A DNA stretch of 64,000 bases from Streptomyces albus subsp. albus (GTDB lineage: Bacteria > Actinomycetota > Actinomycetes > Streptomycetales > Streptomycetaceae). The notes beneath the pieces are model-generated. The model was not told where the DNA came from. It did not search any database and was given only the letters and a program-made list of their open reading frames with translations. The translations under genes and the position numbers were made by a program. The DNA is taken from assembly GCF_000719865.1 (NCBI RefSeq), contig NZ_JOID01000008.1:186001-250000 (forward strand). The letters are read 5' to 3'. Below are positions 16,083-24,879 of the stretch, piece after piece; positions within the stretch are counted from its first letter, which is position 1; each line of letters starts with the position of its first letter.

Positions 16083-18230
16083 TCAGCGGCCGAGGCGGCC
16101 GCGGACCATCCCGACCATGGCGGTCATCTCCTCGATCCTCATGCGCTTCGCCACCAGGACGAAGACCGCCAGCAGCACGATCCCGCCCCCGCACAGCGCT
16201 GCCAGGGAAGCGAGACCGCCGTTTCCGAGAGCCTGCGTGATGCCATAGCTCGCCGCTCCTCCCGCGAGCGCGGCCGGAATACCGGCCCCCGCCAGCCGGG
16301 CGTAGGTCCGCGTGACGCGGCGCCCGTCGAGATCGCCGCCGAGCCGTCGGCTCAGCCTCTTCCATGCGACGCCTACCCCGACGACGTAGGCCAATCCATA
16401 GGAAGCCCCCATACCGACCACGGCCCAGCGCGCGGGGAGCAGCAGGAAGCTCGCCCCGGCGGCCGCGGCGTTGACCGCGGCCACGATGACCGTGTTGTAG
16501 AACGGCGTCCGGGTGTCCTCGTAGGCGTAGAAGCCGCGCAGGACGACGTACTGCACCGAGTACGGGATGAGACCGAGACCGAAGGCCATCAGCGTGAAGC
16601 CGATGTTGCGCGCCCCGGACTCGCCGGAGGCGCCGTAGAGCAGGGTGGCGATGGGGACACCGAGCGCCAGGAAGGCGAAGGCGCACGGGACGATGGCCAC
16701 CGCGGAGGTGCGCAGTCCGTAGGAGATGTCGTCGCGGACGGCTCCGCCGTCGCCGTCGGCCGCGGCGCGGGAGATCCGCGGAAGGACCGCGGTCATCACG
16801 GAGACCGTGATGATGGCTTGGGGCATCTGCCAGAGCAGCAGGGCGTAGTTGTACGCGGTGATGCCCGTGCCGGGGTAGCCCTGTTTGTCGGCGACGGTCC
16901 CCGCCCACGTGGCGAGCTGGGTGACCACGATCATGCCGAGCTGGTTGGCGAGAACGAAGAAGAAGGTCCACTTGGCCAGCCGGGCCGCCTTGCCGAGGCC
17001 GTGGCCGCGCCAGTCGAAGCGGGGCCGGAAGGTGAAGCCGGCCGCGCGGAGGTAGGGGAGCATCGCCAGCGCTTGGACGGTGAGGCCGAGGAGGGTGCCG
17101 AGACCGAGGAGCCGGACACCTTCGGGAGTGACGGTCTCCGCGGTCATGCCGGTGCTGGTGAAGCCGCCGAAGGCCCAGATGAAGCCACCGAAGGTGGCGA
17201 TGATGACGACGTTGTTGAGGACCGGGGTCCACATCATGGCGCCGAAGCGGCCCCGGGCGTTGAGGATCTGGCCGAGGACGACGTGGACGCCCATGAAGAA
17301 GAGGGTGGGCAGGCAGTAGCGGGCGAACGCGACGGCCACATCCATCTGCGCGGGGTCGGAGACCCACTTCGCCGACATCATCCTGATGAGGAGCGGGGCG
17401 GCGAGCACACAAACGGTGGTGACCCCTGCGAGCAGGACGATGACGAGGGTGAGCAGACGGTTGGCGTAGCCCTCGCCGCCGTCGTCGTCGTTCTTCATGG
17501 CCCGGACGAGCTGGGGGATGAAGACGGCGTTGAGCGCCCCGCCACCGACGAGGATGTAGATCATCGTCGGGAGGGTGTTGGCGACCTGGTAGGCGTCGTT
17601 GAGCGTGCCGACGCCGATGGCCGCGGCCATCACCAGAGTGCGTAGAAAGCCGGTGATCCGGGAGACCAGGGTGCCGGCCGCCATCACCGCGCTGGACTTC
17701 AGGATCCCTGAGGCGCGCCCGCCGGACCTCTTCGCAGGGGCCGGTTCGGGATCCGAGGGGAGCTCCGGGTTCGGGCCCGTGGCGGGGGCCGGGGCCGGAG
17801 GCGGAGAGGCCGGTCCGGGCGTCCGGAGGGCCTGGGACGGCGGGGCCGTCTGGGGCACAGGGGGAGTCTGGGAGGTCTGCGGTGGCCGCTGCGGTTCGTA
17901 GGGCTGCTGCTGGTCCCGGTAGAGGTGCGCGAAGGCGTCCTGCTGCTGCCCGGCCCGGTGCTCCGCACCGGGCGGCGGCGAGGGCGCCCACGGGGACGGC
18001 CCGGGAGTGGCGGGCCGAGGCGGTTCCCGGTGGTTCAGCGCGTCCCCGCCGGGGCCGGCCGAGGGCTCCGGTCCGGGGTCCTGGGCGTAGGGGGCGGGAG
18101 CCGAGTCCTGAACGTACGGGCCGCGGTCGTGGGGATCGTGGGCGTACGGGTCGTGGGCGGGCGGCGGTGCCTGGCCGGCCGGGTCACTGCCCGGGTACCG
18201 GCTCCGGTCACCGTCATACGGCGCGTTCAT
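16083..18230 (-). CDS. murJ: Lipid II flippase MurJ (MviN family)
   Basis: 715 residues. An about 185-residue Pro/Gln/Tyr-rich cytoplasmic N-terminus is followed by a polytopic MOP-superfamily core of about 14 segments, starting SSAVMAAGTLVSRITGFLRT and including NDAYQVANTLP. MurJ moves lipid-linked peptidoglycan precursor across the membrane. The disordered extension is common in actinobacteria and a likely phosphorylation or interaction platform (inference). GAGGTGGGA precedes the ATG. It lies between the DUF6049 gene (45-bp gap) and the pseudokinase gene, all leftward, so probably one operon with sigM. Confidence 0.93.
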   Translation of the reverse strand: MNAPYDGDRSRYPGSDPAGQAPPPAHDPYAHDPHDRGPYVQDSAPAPYAQDPGPEPSAGPGGDALNHREPPRPATPGPSPWAPSPPPGAEHRAGQQQDAFAHLYRDQQQPYEPQRPPQTSQTPPVPQTAPPSQALRTPGPASPPPAPAPATGPNPELPSDPEPAPAKRSGGRASGILKSSAVMAAGTLVSRITGFLRTLVMAAAIGVGTLNDAYQVANTLPTMIYILVGGGALNAVFIPQLVRAMKNDDDGGEGYANRLLTLVIVLLAGVTTVCVLAAPLLIRMMSAKWVSDPAQMDVAVAFARYCLPTLFFMGVHVVLGQILNARGRFGAMMWTPVLNNVVIIATFGGFIWAFGGFTSTGMTAETVTPEGVRLLGLGTLLGLTVQALAMLPYLRAAGFTFRPRFDWRGHGLGKAARLAKWTFFFVLANQLGMIVVTQLATWAGTVADKQGYPGTGITAYNYALLLWQMPQAIITVSVMTAVLPRISRAAADGDGGAVRDDISYGLRTSAVAIVPCAFAFLALGVPIATLLYGASGESGARNIGFTLMAFGLGLIPYSVQYVVLRGFYAYEDTRTPFYNTVIVAAVNAAAAGASFLLLPARWAVVGMGASYGLAYVVGVGVAWKRLSRRLGGDLDGRRVTRTYARLAGAGIPAALAGGAASYGITQALGNGGLASLAALCGGGIVLLAVFVLVAKRMRIEEMTAMVGMVRGRLGR

Positions 18231-18275
18231 CGCTTTCCCACCTCATCGTCCCGGGCCACCAGACCACGACTTCGC

Positions 18276-20717
18276 TCAACGCTCCACCCTCTCACCCGGA
18301 TCGGCGGCTTCGCTCTTCTCCGGCCCGGCCTGCGCACCCTCGGCCCCGTGCTTTCCGGGCTGCGCGCCCCGCTCGGTCCCGGCCGCGTCCGGGGCTTCCC
18401 CGGTATCCCGGGCTTCCCCGGCGTCCTCGGCGTCCCCGGCGTCCTCGGCGTCCCCGGCGTCCTCGGCGTCCTCGGCGGTCTGCGCGCTCCCCGGGGCCTC
18501 CGGCTCGTCCTCGCTCTCCGCTCCTGCCGCGGGACCGTCCGCGTCCCGTGCGGCGGCCCGCTTGCGCTGGGTGTACATCCGGATTCCGGCCAGGACCAGG
18601 AGCAGCACACCGCCCGCGATGACCAGCATCACGGTGGAGGTGATCTCGGTGACGTTCACCTTGAACGACATCGGGGCGCCGTAGGGCCGTCCGTCCTCGG
18701 TGTAGAGCTGGGCCTCGACCCAGACGAGGCCGTTCGCGTTTGCGGTGGTGTCGAATTTGACCGTCTGGCTGTGGCCGCTTCCGATCTTCACTTCCTGGGG
18801 CTCCCCGGGGTCGAGCCGGTGGGGAGAGCTGGAGCGGAGGACCAGTTCAAGGTCCTCGACGCCCTGCAGGAGGTTGTTCTGCACCGTCACGGGGATCGTG
18901 CCGCTGCGCCCGGACAGCGTCAGCTTCTTCTGCGCCTTCTCGATCAGCTTCACTTCCTGGGTGAGACCCGCCAGGTAGTCCTCCACGGACTCCCGGTAGG
19001 CCTCGGCGGCCCTGGGCTCACCCCGCCAGGCGGTGGACATCTCGCGCAGGATCGCGTTGCCGAAGGGGGTGATCACTCGCTCCGGCTCGGAGAGGATCAC
19101 CGTGAAGCCGTTGAGCGCGTTCTGGGTCCGCTGGACGTCCTCGAAAGCCGTGGTCGGCAGTTCCCGCTTGCGCAGGGCCTTGGGGTAGGAGCGCACGCCG
19201 GGCACTTCGGTGGCGGCCTGCGGATCGGGCTTCTCCTCGATCGCGTCCCGCAGTTCCTGCGGCTGGGTCCAGCGGCCGGCCCGCAGCCCTGCCAGCGCCT
19301 CCGCCATCGCCCGGGCCTGGTGGGCGGTGGGCATGCGCTGCGGAGCGACGACGATGCTGCGTTCCTTGCCCGGCGCCTCCCGGTTGACCATCAGGGTGTG
19401 GGCGAGGAACTCCTGCACGGCGAGCGTGGAGGACTCCGCACGCGTCATGTCGCCCGTGAAGGCCGTGGAAAGGCGCGCGTCGGCCGCGAGGGCCGTGGTG
19501 CCGCCGCCGATCGGCCGGACGGCACTCGGGGTGTGGGACGGCTCCTCGGACCCGCGCAGGCTGTCGCTGCGGGTGATGACGTTGCGGGCGCCGGCGGCGG
19601 TGGCGACGTCCACAACGGAGGTGTCGACGGCCCCGTTGACGGGCCAGGCGAAATCGGCCCGCGGCTTGCGGCCGAAGAACGTCTCCCCGGTCTTCACGGC
19701 GAGATCGGTGGCGGTCTTCAGATGGCTGATCGACCCGGAGACCTTCGTACCTCGGTGGGCGAGCGACGCGAGATCCGGATCGGCGAAGGGGAGGGTGACC
19801 AGCTCCCGTCCCTCGACGGCCGCCAGCAGATCGGTCAGCCACTGGCGGGCGACGGCCTGCCCCTCGCCCTTGGTGACGGATCCGTCGGGTTCCCGGATCT
19901 CGTACTCCTTGGTCATCATCTCGACACTGGCCAGCAGATCGGGATCGATCACCCAGGTCACGGGGAGGTCCTTGCCGAGGGCCACGAGCTGCTGGAGTCG
20001 GCCGCCGGGTGCCAGTTCGGCAGCGAGGGAATCGTCGCGGAACTGGGGTGTCTGCTGCTGATCCGAACCGGTCCGGGCCGTGAGGTGCGGGGTGGAGACG
20101 AGCGGCCAGAGGTAACCGATCTTCGTCGGCTTCCGCGCTTCCTCCGGTTGCCAGGGCAGGAAGGTCCGCTCGATCCCCAGCACCTGGTCGTACTGGCCCG
20201 CGGTACGGCCGTTGAAGGCCACACCGAGCTGGTAGACCCCCGCTTCCCCCAGGTTCAGCTCGTCGGCGGGAAGTTTCATCCGGAAGTCGCGGCTGGCGCC
20301 GGTGGGCAGCCTGCCGAGCTTCACGGTGTGCTCGGCGTCGACCGCGCGTCCGTCCTCGGCGGCGGAGAACCCCTTGCGCTTGGCGACGATCCCGATGGCG
20401 CCGCGGCTGCTCAGCGGTGTCTGTCCGACACGGAGCCCGACGCGGGCGTCGTCGACCGGGGACTTTCCGTTGTTGCTGACCCGGCCCGTGATGGTGATCG
20501 TGTCGTCTTCCGCGGGTACCACGGGGGTCAGCGTGTTGATGGCGACGTCGACGGTACGGGAGCCGGTGGCCGCCGGGGCGGCCACCGCCACGGGCGCGGC
20601 GGGAAGCTGTATCAGCCCGGCGAGCAGCGGTGTGCCGGCCAGCGCGGCGGCGGCCCGCCGCCACCACCGGCGGGCGCGACCGGTAGTCGTCCCCTGGGAT
20701 GCTGCCACCTCGGCCAC
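18276..20717 (-). CDS. Large secreted-domain membrane protein, DUF6049 type
   Basis: 813 residues: a Tat- or Sec-like N-terminus (ARRWWRRAAAALAGTPLLAGL, then an Ala-rich cleavage region about 40-48), a long extracytoplasmic body starting with an immunoglobulin-like stretch (TITITGRVSNNGKSP), one transmembrane helix near residue 695 (VMLVIAGGVLLLVLAGI), and a cytoplasmic tail with repeated acidic AEDAGD units. Such proteins are always encoded beside murJ in actinobacteria, which suggests a role in wall assembly, but no biochemical function is known to me. Start assigned at the first frame start upstream of the signal sequence; not certain. Confidence 0.8.
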   Translation of the reverse strand: MAEVAASQGTTTGRARRWWRRAAAALAGTPLLAGLIQLPAAPVAVAAPAATGSRTVDVAINTLTPVVPAEDDTITITGRVSNNGKSPVDDARVGLRVGQTPLSSRGAIGIVAKRKGFSAAEDGRAVDAEHTVKLGRLPTGASRDFRMKLPADELNLGEAGVYQLGVAFNGRTAGQYDQVLGIERTFLPWQPEEARKPTKIGYLWPLVSTPHLTARTGSDQQQTPQFRDDSLAAELAPGGRLQQLVALGKDLPVTWVIDPDLLASVEMMTKEYEIREPDGSVTKGEGQAVARQWLTDLLAAVEGRELVTLPFADPDLASLAHRGTKVSGSISHLKTATDLAVKTGETFFGRKPRADFAWPVNGAVDTSVVDVATAAGARNVITRSDSLRGSEEPSHTPSAVRPIGGGTTALAADARLSTAFTGDMTRAESSTLAVQEFLAHTLMVNREAPGKERSIVVAPQRMPTAHQARAMAEALAGLRAGRWTQPQELRDAIEEKPDPQAATEVPGVRSYPKALRKRELPTTAFEDVQRTQNALNGFTVILSEPERVITPFGNAILREMSTAWRGEPRAAEAYRESVEDYLAGLTQEVKLIEKAQKKLTLSGRSGTIPVTVQNNLLQGVEDLELVLRSSSPHRLDPGEPQEVKIGSGHSQTVKFDTTANANGLVWVEAQLYTEDGRPYGAPMSFKVNVTEITSTVMLVIAGGVLLLVLAGIRMYTQRKRAAARDADGPAAGAESEDEPEAPGSAQTAEDAEDAGDAEDAGDAEDAGEARDTGEAPDAAGTERGAQPGKHGAEGAQAGPEKSEAADPGERVER
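18416..18480. repeat. 18-bp tandem repeat encoding AEDAGD
   Basis: About three near-identical 18-bp units built on (C)GGCGTCC(T/C)C alternate in the tail of the DUF6049 gene and translate to acidic ED-A-GD repeats. Copy number should vary between strains. Confidence 0.75.
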
Positions 20718-20884
20718 GCGCTCGCCCGTCCCTCGTCATCGGTGGTGGTCGTCGGATGTGCGTCCACGCATGGTAACGATGCCCGGCCGGGCGAAGTGCT
20801 GGGGATGGCCCCAAGATCCGCACGCGCGGCTGCCCAGCGAAACGTGGACGCCTCGGGGGCGCGGGGGCCGTACCCTGGTCTGTC

Positions 20885-22360
20885 GTGCCGAACGCGAAGA
20901 ATGACAGCCTCAGCCCGCAGGCCCCGCTGATCTCGAACCCCGCGCAGACCCTCAGCCAGGTGCAGCGCCGCGCCGTGGGTGAGCTGCTGCGGGTGTCCCC
21001 CGTCGCTGACGACCTGGCGCGCCGGTTCCAGGAGGCCGGTCACGCTCTCGCGCTCGTCGGCGGATCGGTCCGGGACGCGCTGCTGGGCCGGCTGGGCAAC
21101 GATCTGGACTTCACCACGGACGCCCGTCCCGACGATGTGCTGAAGATCGTCCGGGGATGGGCGGATTCGGTCTGGGAGGTCGGTATCGCCTTCGGGACGG
21201 TCGGCTGCCGGAAGGGCGATTTCCTGATCGAAGTGACGACCTACCGCTCGGAGGCCTACGACCGGACCTCGCGCAAGCCCGAGGTCTCCTACGGTGATGC
21301 GATCGAGCAGGATCTGGTCCGTCGGGACTTCACGGTGAATGCGATGGCGGTCGCCCTGCCCGAGAAGGAGTTCATCGACCCGCACGGCGGCCTGGAGGAT
21401 CTCGCCGCCCGGATCCTGCGGACACCGGGTACTCCGGAGGAGTCGTTCTCCGACGATCCCCTGCGCATGATGCGAGCCGCGCGGTTCGCCGCACAGCTCG
21501 ACTTCGAGGTCGCCCCCGAGGTGGTCGCCGCGATGACCGCGATGGCCGGACGCATCGAGATCGTCTCCGCCGAGCGGACGCGCGAGGAGCTGAACAAGCT
21601 TCTGCTGGCCGACCGGCCGAGAAAGGGACTCGCGCTGCTCGTGGACACCGGTCTGGCCGCGCATGTGCTGCCGGAACTCCCGGCGTTGCGTCTGGAGCGC
21701 GACGAGCACCACCGGCACAAGGATGTGTACGAGCATTCGCTGACCGTGCTGGAGCAGGCCATCGACCTGGAGGAGAACGGTCCCGATCTGGTGCTGCGGC
21801 TGGCCGCGTTGCTGCACGACATCGGGAAACCGAAGACCCGGCGCTTTGAGAAGGACGGGCGGGTCTCCTTCCACCACCACGAGGTGGTCGGGGCCAAGAT
21901 GACGAAGTCCCGGATGGCGAAGCTCAAGTACTCGACCGAGATGATCAAGGATGTCTCGCGACTGGTGGAACTCCATCTGCGCTTCCACGGCTACGGGACT
22001 GGCGAGTGGACGGATTCGGCGGTGCGTCGCTATGTGCGGGACGCCGGACCGCTGCTGCACCGGTTGCACAAGCTGACCAGGTCGGACTGCACGACCCGGA
22101 ACAAGAGGAAGGCGAACGCCCTCTCCCGGGCCTATGACGGGCTCGAAGCGCGGATCGCCCAGTTGCAGGAGCAGGAAGAGCTGGACGCGATCCGGCCGGA
22201 CCTGGACGGAAACGAGATCATGAAGATTCTCGGTGTCCCCCCGGGCCCGGTGGTGGGCAAGGCGTACAAGCACTTGCTGGAGTTGCGGCTGGAGCACGGG
22301 CCGATGGAGCACGACGCGGCCGTCGCGGCGCTGAAGGAGTGGTGGGCCGCTCAGCAGTGA
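20885..22360 (+). CDS. cca: CCA tRNA nucleotidyltransferase
   Basis: A 491-residue enzyme that adds or repairs the CCA end of tRNAs. The head has the polymerase signature LVGGSVRDALLGRLGNDLDFTTDA (GGxVRD and two catalytic Asp, about 58-80). The neck reads RRDFTVNAMAV and SFSDDPLRMMRAARFAAQL. The C-terminal HD phosphohydrolase motif is LLHDIGKPKTR (about 316). The GTG at 20885 lies only 8 nt after a TACCCT element (20871-20876) with no ribosome site, so a leaderless mRNA is plausible. It diverges from the DUF6049 gene. Confidence 0.95.
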   Translation: MPNAKNDSLSPQAPLISNPAQTLSQVQRRAVGELLRVSPVADDLARRFQEAGHALALVGGSVRDALLGRLGNDLDFTTDARPDDVLKIVRGWADSVWEVGIAFGTVGCRKGDFLIEVTTYRSEAYDRTSRKPEVSYGDAIEQDLVRRDFTVNAMAVALPEKEFIDPHGGLEDLAARILRTPGTPEESFSDDPLRMMRAARFAAQLDFEVAPEVVAAMTAMAGRIEIVSAERTREELNKLLLADRPRKGLALLVDTGLAAHVLPELPALRLERDEHHRHKDVYEHSLTVLEQAIDLEENGPDLVLRLAALLHDIGKPKTRRFEKDGRVSFHHHEVVGAKMTKSRMAKLKYSTEMIKDVSRLVELHLRFHGYGTGEWTDSAVRRYVRDAGPLLHRLHKLTRSDCTTRNKRKANALSRAYDGLEARIAQLQEQEELDAIRPDLDGNEIMKILGVPPGPVVGKAYKHLLELRLEHGPMEHDAAVAALKEWWAAQQ

Positions 22361-22384
22361 TCCCGTCCGGTCGCCCGGGCCTCT

Positions 22385-22398
22385 GTTTCACGTGAAAC
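22385..22398. other. parS: parS site (perfect), left tip of the palindrome
   Basis: Exact GTTTCACGTGAAAC, 25 bp after the cca stop. Confidence 0.95.
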
Positions 22399-22452
22399 GC
22401 GACGGGGGCCCCGGGGGCTTGCGGTCGGCCCGTGTGTGAGAGGCGGGTGCGT

Positions 22453-22466
22453 GTTTCACGTGAAAC
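22453..22466. other. parS: parS site (perfect), centre of the palindrome
   Basis: Exact GTTTCACGTGAAAC, 68 bp centre to centre from each flanking site. Confidence 0.95.
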
Positions 22467-22479
22467 ACCCACCCCCCTC

Positions 22480-23637
22480 TCACACACCGGCCGACCCCAA
22501 GCCCCCCGGGCCCCCCTCGCGTTTTACGTGGAAATCCACCGTGGACTGGATCACCGTGTCCGTGGCGATCTTGGCGCCCTGGGTGGTGAAACCGAGGAAG
22601 AAGGTGGCGGTGAGAACGGGAACCGGCGCGAAGGTGAGCCCCAGGGCCGGTTCCAGAACGGCGGCCGCCACGGCGCACGCCGTAATCCAGCCGGACGGGC
22701 CGAGGCGTCCGGCCGCCCAGGGGGTGACGACAGCGGCGGTGAAGTATCCGGCTCCGGAGAGGGCGACCGCCATGCCGAGGAAGGACAGTCCGGCCGCGGC
22801 GTTCTCATCGCCGGTCTGTCCTTCCGTTCCGTCGCCCGTCCAGGCGTACCGGGAGAGCATCAGCACCATGACGGTCAGCGCTCCGTAGCAGAAGCGCATC
22901 AGGGCCATGGCTGTGAGCGCCAGAGCGGCCGGTCGGCGCTGCGACAGATGCCTCAGCCCTTCCCGGAGCCCTCGCGCCGTACCGGCCACCGCGGCTCCGA
23001 ACCGGACCCGTATCGGACCGCGGGATCCCAGTTGGTCGCGACCGAGTCCGAGCGCTGTCAGCGCAGCCCCGAGGTAGACCCCGGCTCCCACCAGGACGAC
23101 TTCCGCGTCCGATCCCCACCCGGTGAGGCGCAGGACGAAGACCAGGCCGCCCCCCGCCGTGGCGGCGATGGTGCCGGCCGTCGGCGAGAGCGCGTTGGCC
23201 GTCACCAACTGCCGTTCGTCGGCGACGACATGGGGGAGCGCCGCGGAAAGGCAGGCGAGGATGAAGCGGTTCACGGCCGTGACGGACAGCGCCGAGAGGT
23301 AGAAGAGCCAGTCCGGCACCTCAGCGAGGATCAGCACGGCGGTGGCCCCGGCGAGCGCCGCCCGCAGCACATTGCCGTAGAGGAGCACTTGGCGGCGGCG
23401 CCAGCGGTCGAGAAGGACACCGGCGAAGGGGCCGACGAGGGAGTACGGCAGAAGCAGGACCGCCATGGCGGAGGCGATGGCCGCGGCGGAGGTCTGCCGC
23501 TCGGGGGAGAACACGACGTACGCGGCGAGCGCGACCTGGTAGACGCCGTCGGCGGACTGGGACAGCAGCCGGACGGCCAGCAGCCGGCGGAAGCCGCGGA
23601 GCCGCAGCAGTGCCCCCACGTCACGCAGAACAGCCAT
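22480..23637 (-). CDS. MFS-family exporter, substrate unknown
   Basis: About 385 residues with roughly 10-12 hydrophobic segments and the MFS loop pattern GPFAGVLLDRWRRRQVLLYGN (about 75-95), typical of drug-exporter-like permeases. I prefer the ATG at 23637 (product MAVLRDVGALLRL); a GTG at 23652 is possible but has no ribosome site. The final 18 codons, including the stop, lie inside the parS palindrome, so the tail after QSTVD is a by-product of that element rather than conserved protein. It is convergent with cca. Confidence 0.8.
   Translation of the reverse strand: MAVLRDVGALLRLRGFRRLLAVRLLSQSADGVYQVALAAYVVFSPERQTSAAAIASAMAVLLLPYSLVGPFAGVLLDRWRRRQVLLYGNVLRAALAGATAVLILAEVPDWLFYLSALSVTAVNRFILACLSAALPHVVADERQLVTANALSPTAGTIAATAGGGLVFVLRLTGWGSDAEVVLVGAGVYLGAALTALGLGRDQLGSRGPIRVRFGAAVAGTARGLREGLRHLSQRRPAALALTAMALMRFCYGALTVMVLMLSRYAWTGDGTEGQTGDENAAAGLSFLGMAVALSGAGYFTAAVVTPWAAGRLGPSGWITACAVAAAVLEPALGLTFAPVPVLTATFFLGFTTQGAKIATDTVIQSTVDFHVKREGGPGGLGSAGV
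22521..22534. other. Decayed parS (three mismatches), right tip of the palindrome
   Basis: GTTTTACGTGGAAA, mirror image of the left-tip parS; lies within the last codons of the MFS gene. Confidence 0.6.
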
Positions 23638-23747
23638 GCTCCACAGCCTCACACAGTGCGGGGACGCATACGGACCCCGGGCGCGGTGCCCGGGGTCCGT
23701 ACGGGAGAGGGGGAAGCCGTGCGGCGGATGCGCGGCTCAGCCACCGG

Positions 23748-24830
23748 TCAGTGATCGACCTCGCCGGCGATGAACTTCTCGACGTTCTCGCGGGCCTCGT
23801 CGTCGAAGTACTGCACCGGCGGGGACTTCATGAAGTACGAGGACGCGGAGAGGATCGGGCCGCCGATGCCCCGGTCCTTGGCGATCTTCGCGGCGCGCAG
23901 GGCGTCGATGATGACACCCGCGGAGTTCGGGGAGTCCCAGACCTCCAGCTTGTACTCCAGGTTCAGCGGAACGTCGCCGAACGCCCGGCCCTCCAGTCGC
24001 ACATAGGCCCACTTGCGGTCGTCGAGCCAGGCGACGTAGTCGGAGGGGCCGATGTGGACGTTGTCCGCGCCCATCTCGCGGTCGCGGATCTGCGAGGTGA
24101 CGGACTGCGTCTTGGAGATCTTCTTCGACTCCAGGCGCTCCCGCTCCAGCATGTTCTTGAAGTCCATGTTGCCGCCGACGTTGAGCTGCATCGTGCGGTC
24201 CAGGATCACGCCCCGGTCCTCGAACAGCTTGGCCATCACGCGGTGGGTGATGGTCGCGCCGACCTGCGACTTGATGTCGTCGCCGACGATCGGGACGCCC
24301 GCCTCGGTGAACTTGTCGGCCCACTCCTTGGTACCGGCGATGAAGACCGGGAGGGCGTTGACGAACGCCACCTTGGCGTCGATCGCGCACTGGGCGTAGA
24401 ACTTGGCCGCGTCCTCGGAGCCGACGGGCAGGTAGCAGACGAGCACGTCGACCTGGCGGTCCTTGAGTACCTGGACCACGTCGACCGGGGCCTCGTCGGA
24501 CTCCTCGATCGTCTCCAGGTAGTACTTGCCGAGACCGTCGAGGGTGTGGCCGCGCTGCACCGTCACGCCGGTGGAGGGCACGTCGGCGATCTTGATGGTG
24601 TTGTTCTCGCTGGCGCCGATGGCGTCCGCCAGGTCCAGACCGACCTTCTTGGCGTCCACGTCGAACGCGGCGACGAACTCCACGTCACGTACGTGATAGT
24701 TGCCGAACTGCACATGCATGAGACCCGGGACACGGCTGTCCGGGTCGGCGTCCTTGTAGTACTCGACGCCCTGCACCAGCGAGGCGGCGCAGTTGCCCAC
24801 ACCGACGATGGCTACACGAACCGAACCCAT
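23748..24830 (-). CDS. ino1: Inositol-3-phosphate synthase
   Basis: This NAD-dependent enzyme converts glucose 6-phosphate to myo-inositol 3-phosphate, the precursor of phosphatidylinositol and mycothiol in actinobacteria. The 360 residues start with a dinucleotide loop [18 protein letters not shown] and include [12 protein letters not shown] and the [12 protein letters not shown] region, as in the prokaryotic short form. It is 49 bp downstream of the PadR regulator gene and on the same strand, so probably co-transcribed and under that regulator. Confidence 0.93.
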   Translation of the reverse strand: MGSVRVAIVGVGNCAASLVQGVEYYKDADPDSRVPGLMHVQFGNYHVRDVEFVAAFDVDAKKVGLDLADAIGASENNTIKIADVPSTGVTVQRGHTLDGLGKYYLETIEESDEAPVDVVQVLKDRQVDVLVCYLPVGSEDAAKFYAQCAIDAKVAFVNALPVFIAGTKEWADKFTEAGVPIVGDDIKSQVGATITHRVMAKLFEDRGVILDRTMQLNVGGNMDFKNMLERERLESKKISKTQSVTSQIRDREMGADNVHIGPSDYVAWLDDRKWAYVRLEGRAFGDVPLNLEYKLEVWDSPNSAGVIIDALRAAKIAKDRGIGGPILSASSYFMKSPPVQYFDDEARENVEKFIAGEVDH

Positions 24831-24879
24831 TCCGGTTACTCCCCTTGTTCATTCGACGAGGTCCCGCTGAATGCGGACC

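Larger units (their letters stand above)
22385..22534. repeat. 150-bp near-perfect palindrome centred on a parS
   Basis: Every base p from 22385 to 22459 can be paired with 44919-p. I count 66 Watson-Crick pairs of 75, no insertions or deletions, two further G-T pairs and several isolated C-C mismatches. The exact centre is the middle of the perfect parS 22453-22466. The left tip is a perfect parS; the mirrored right tip (22521-22534) is a parS with three substitutions. It fills the gap between convergent cca and the MFS gene and runs into the MFS 3' end. Confidence 0.9.

Noticed and set aside
15279..17645. A 788-codon plus-strand frame
   Set aside because: Antisense to the pseudokinase and murJ genes, both recognisable; highly charged shadow translation.
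17925..20930. A 1001-codon plus-strand frame
   Set aside because: Antisense to murJ and DUF6049 genes; no domain and low-complexity Arg/Gly composition.
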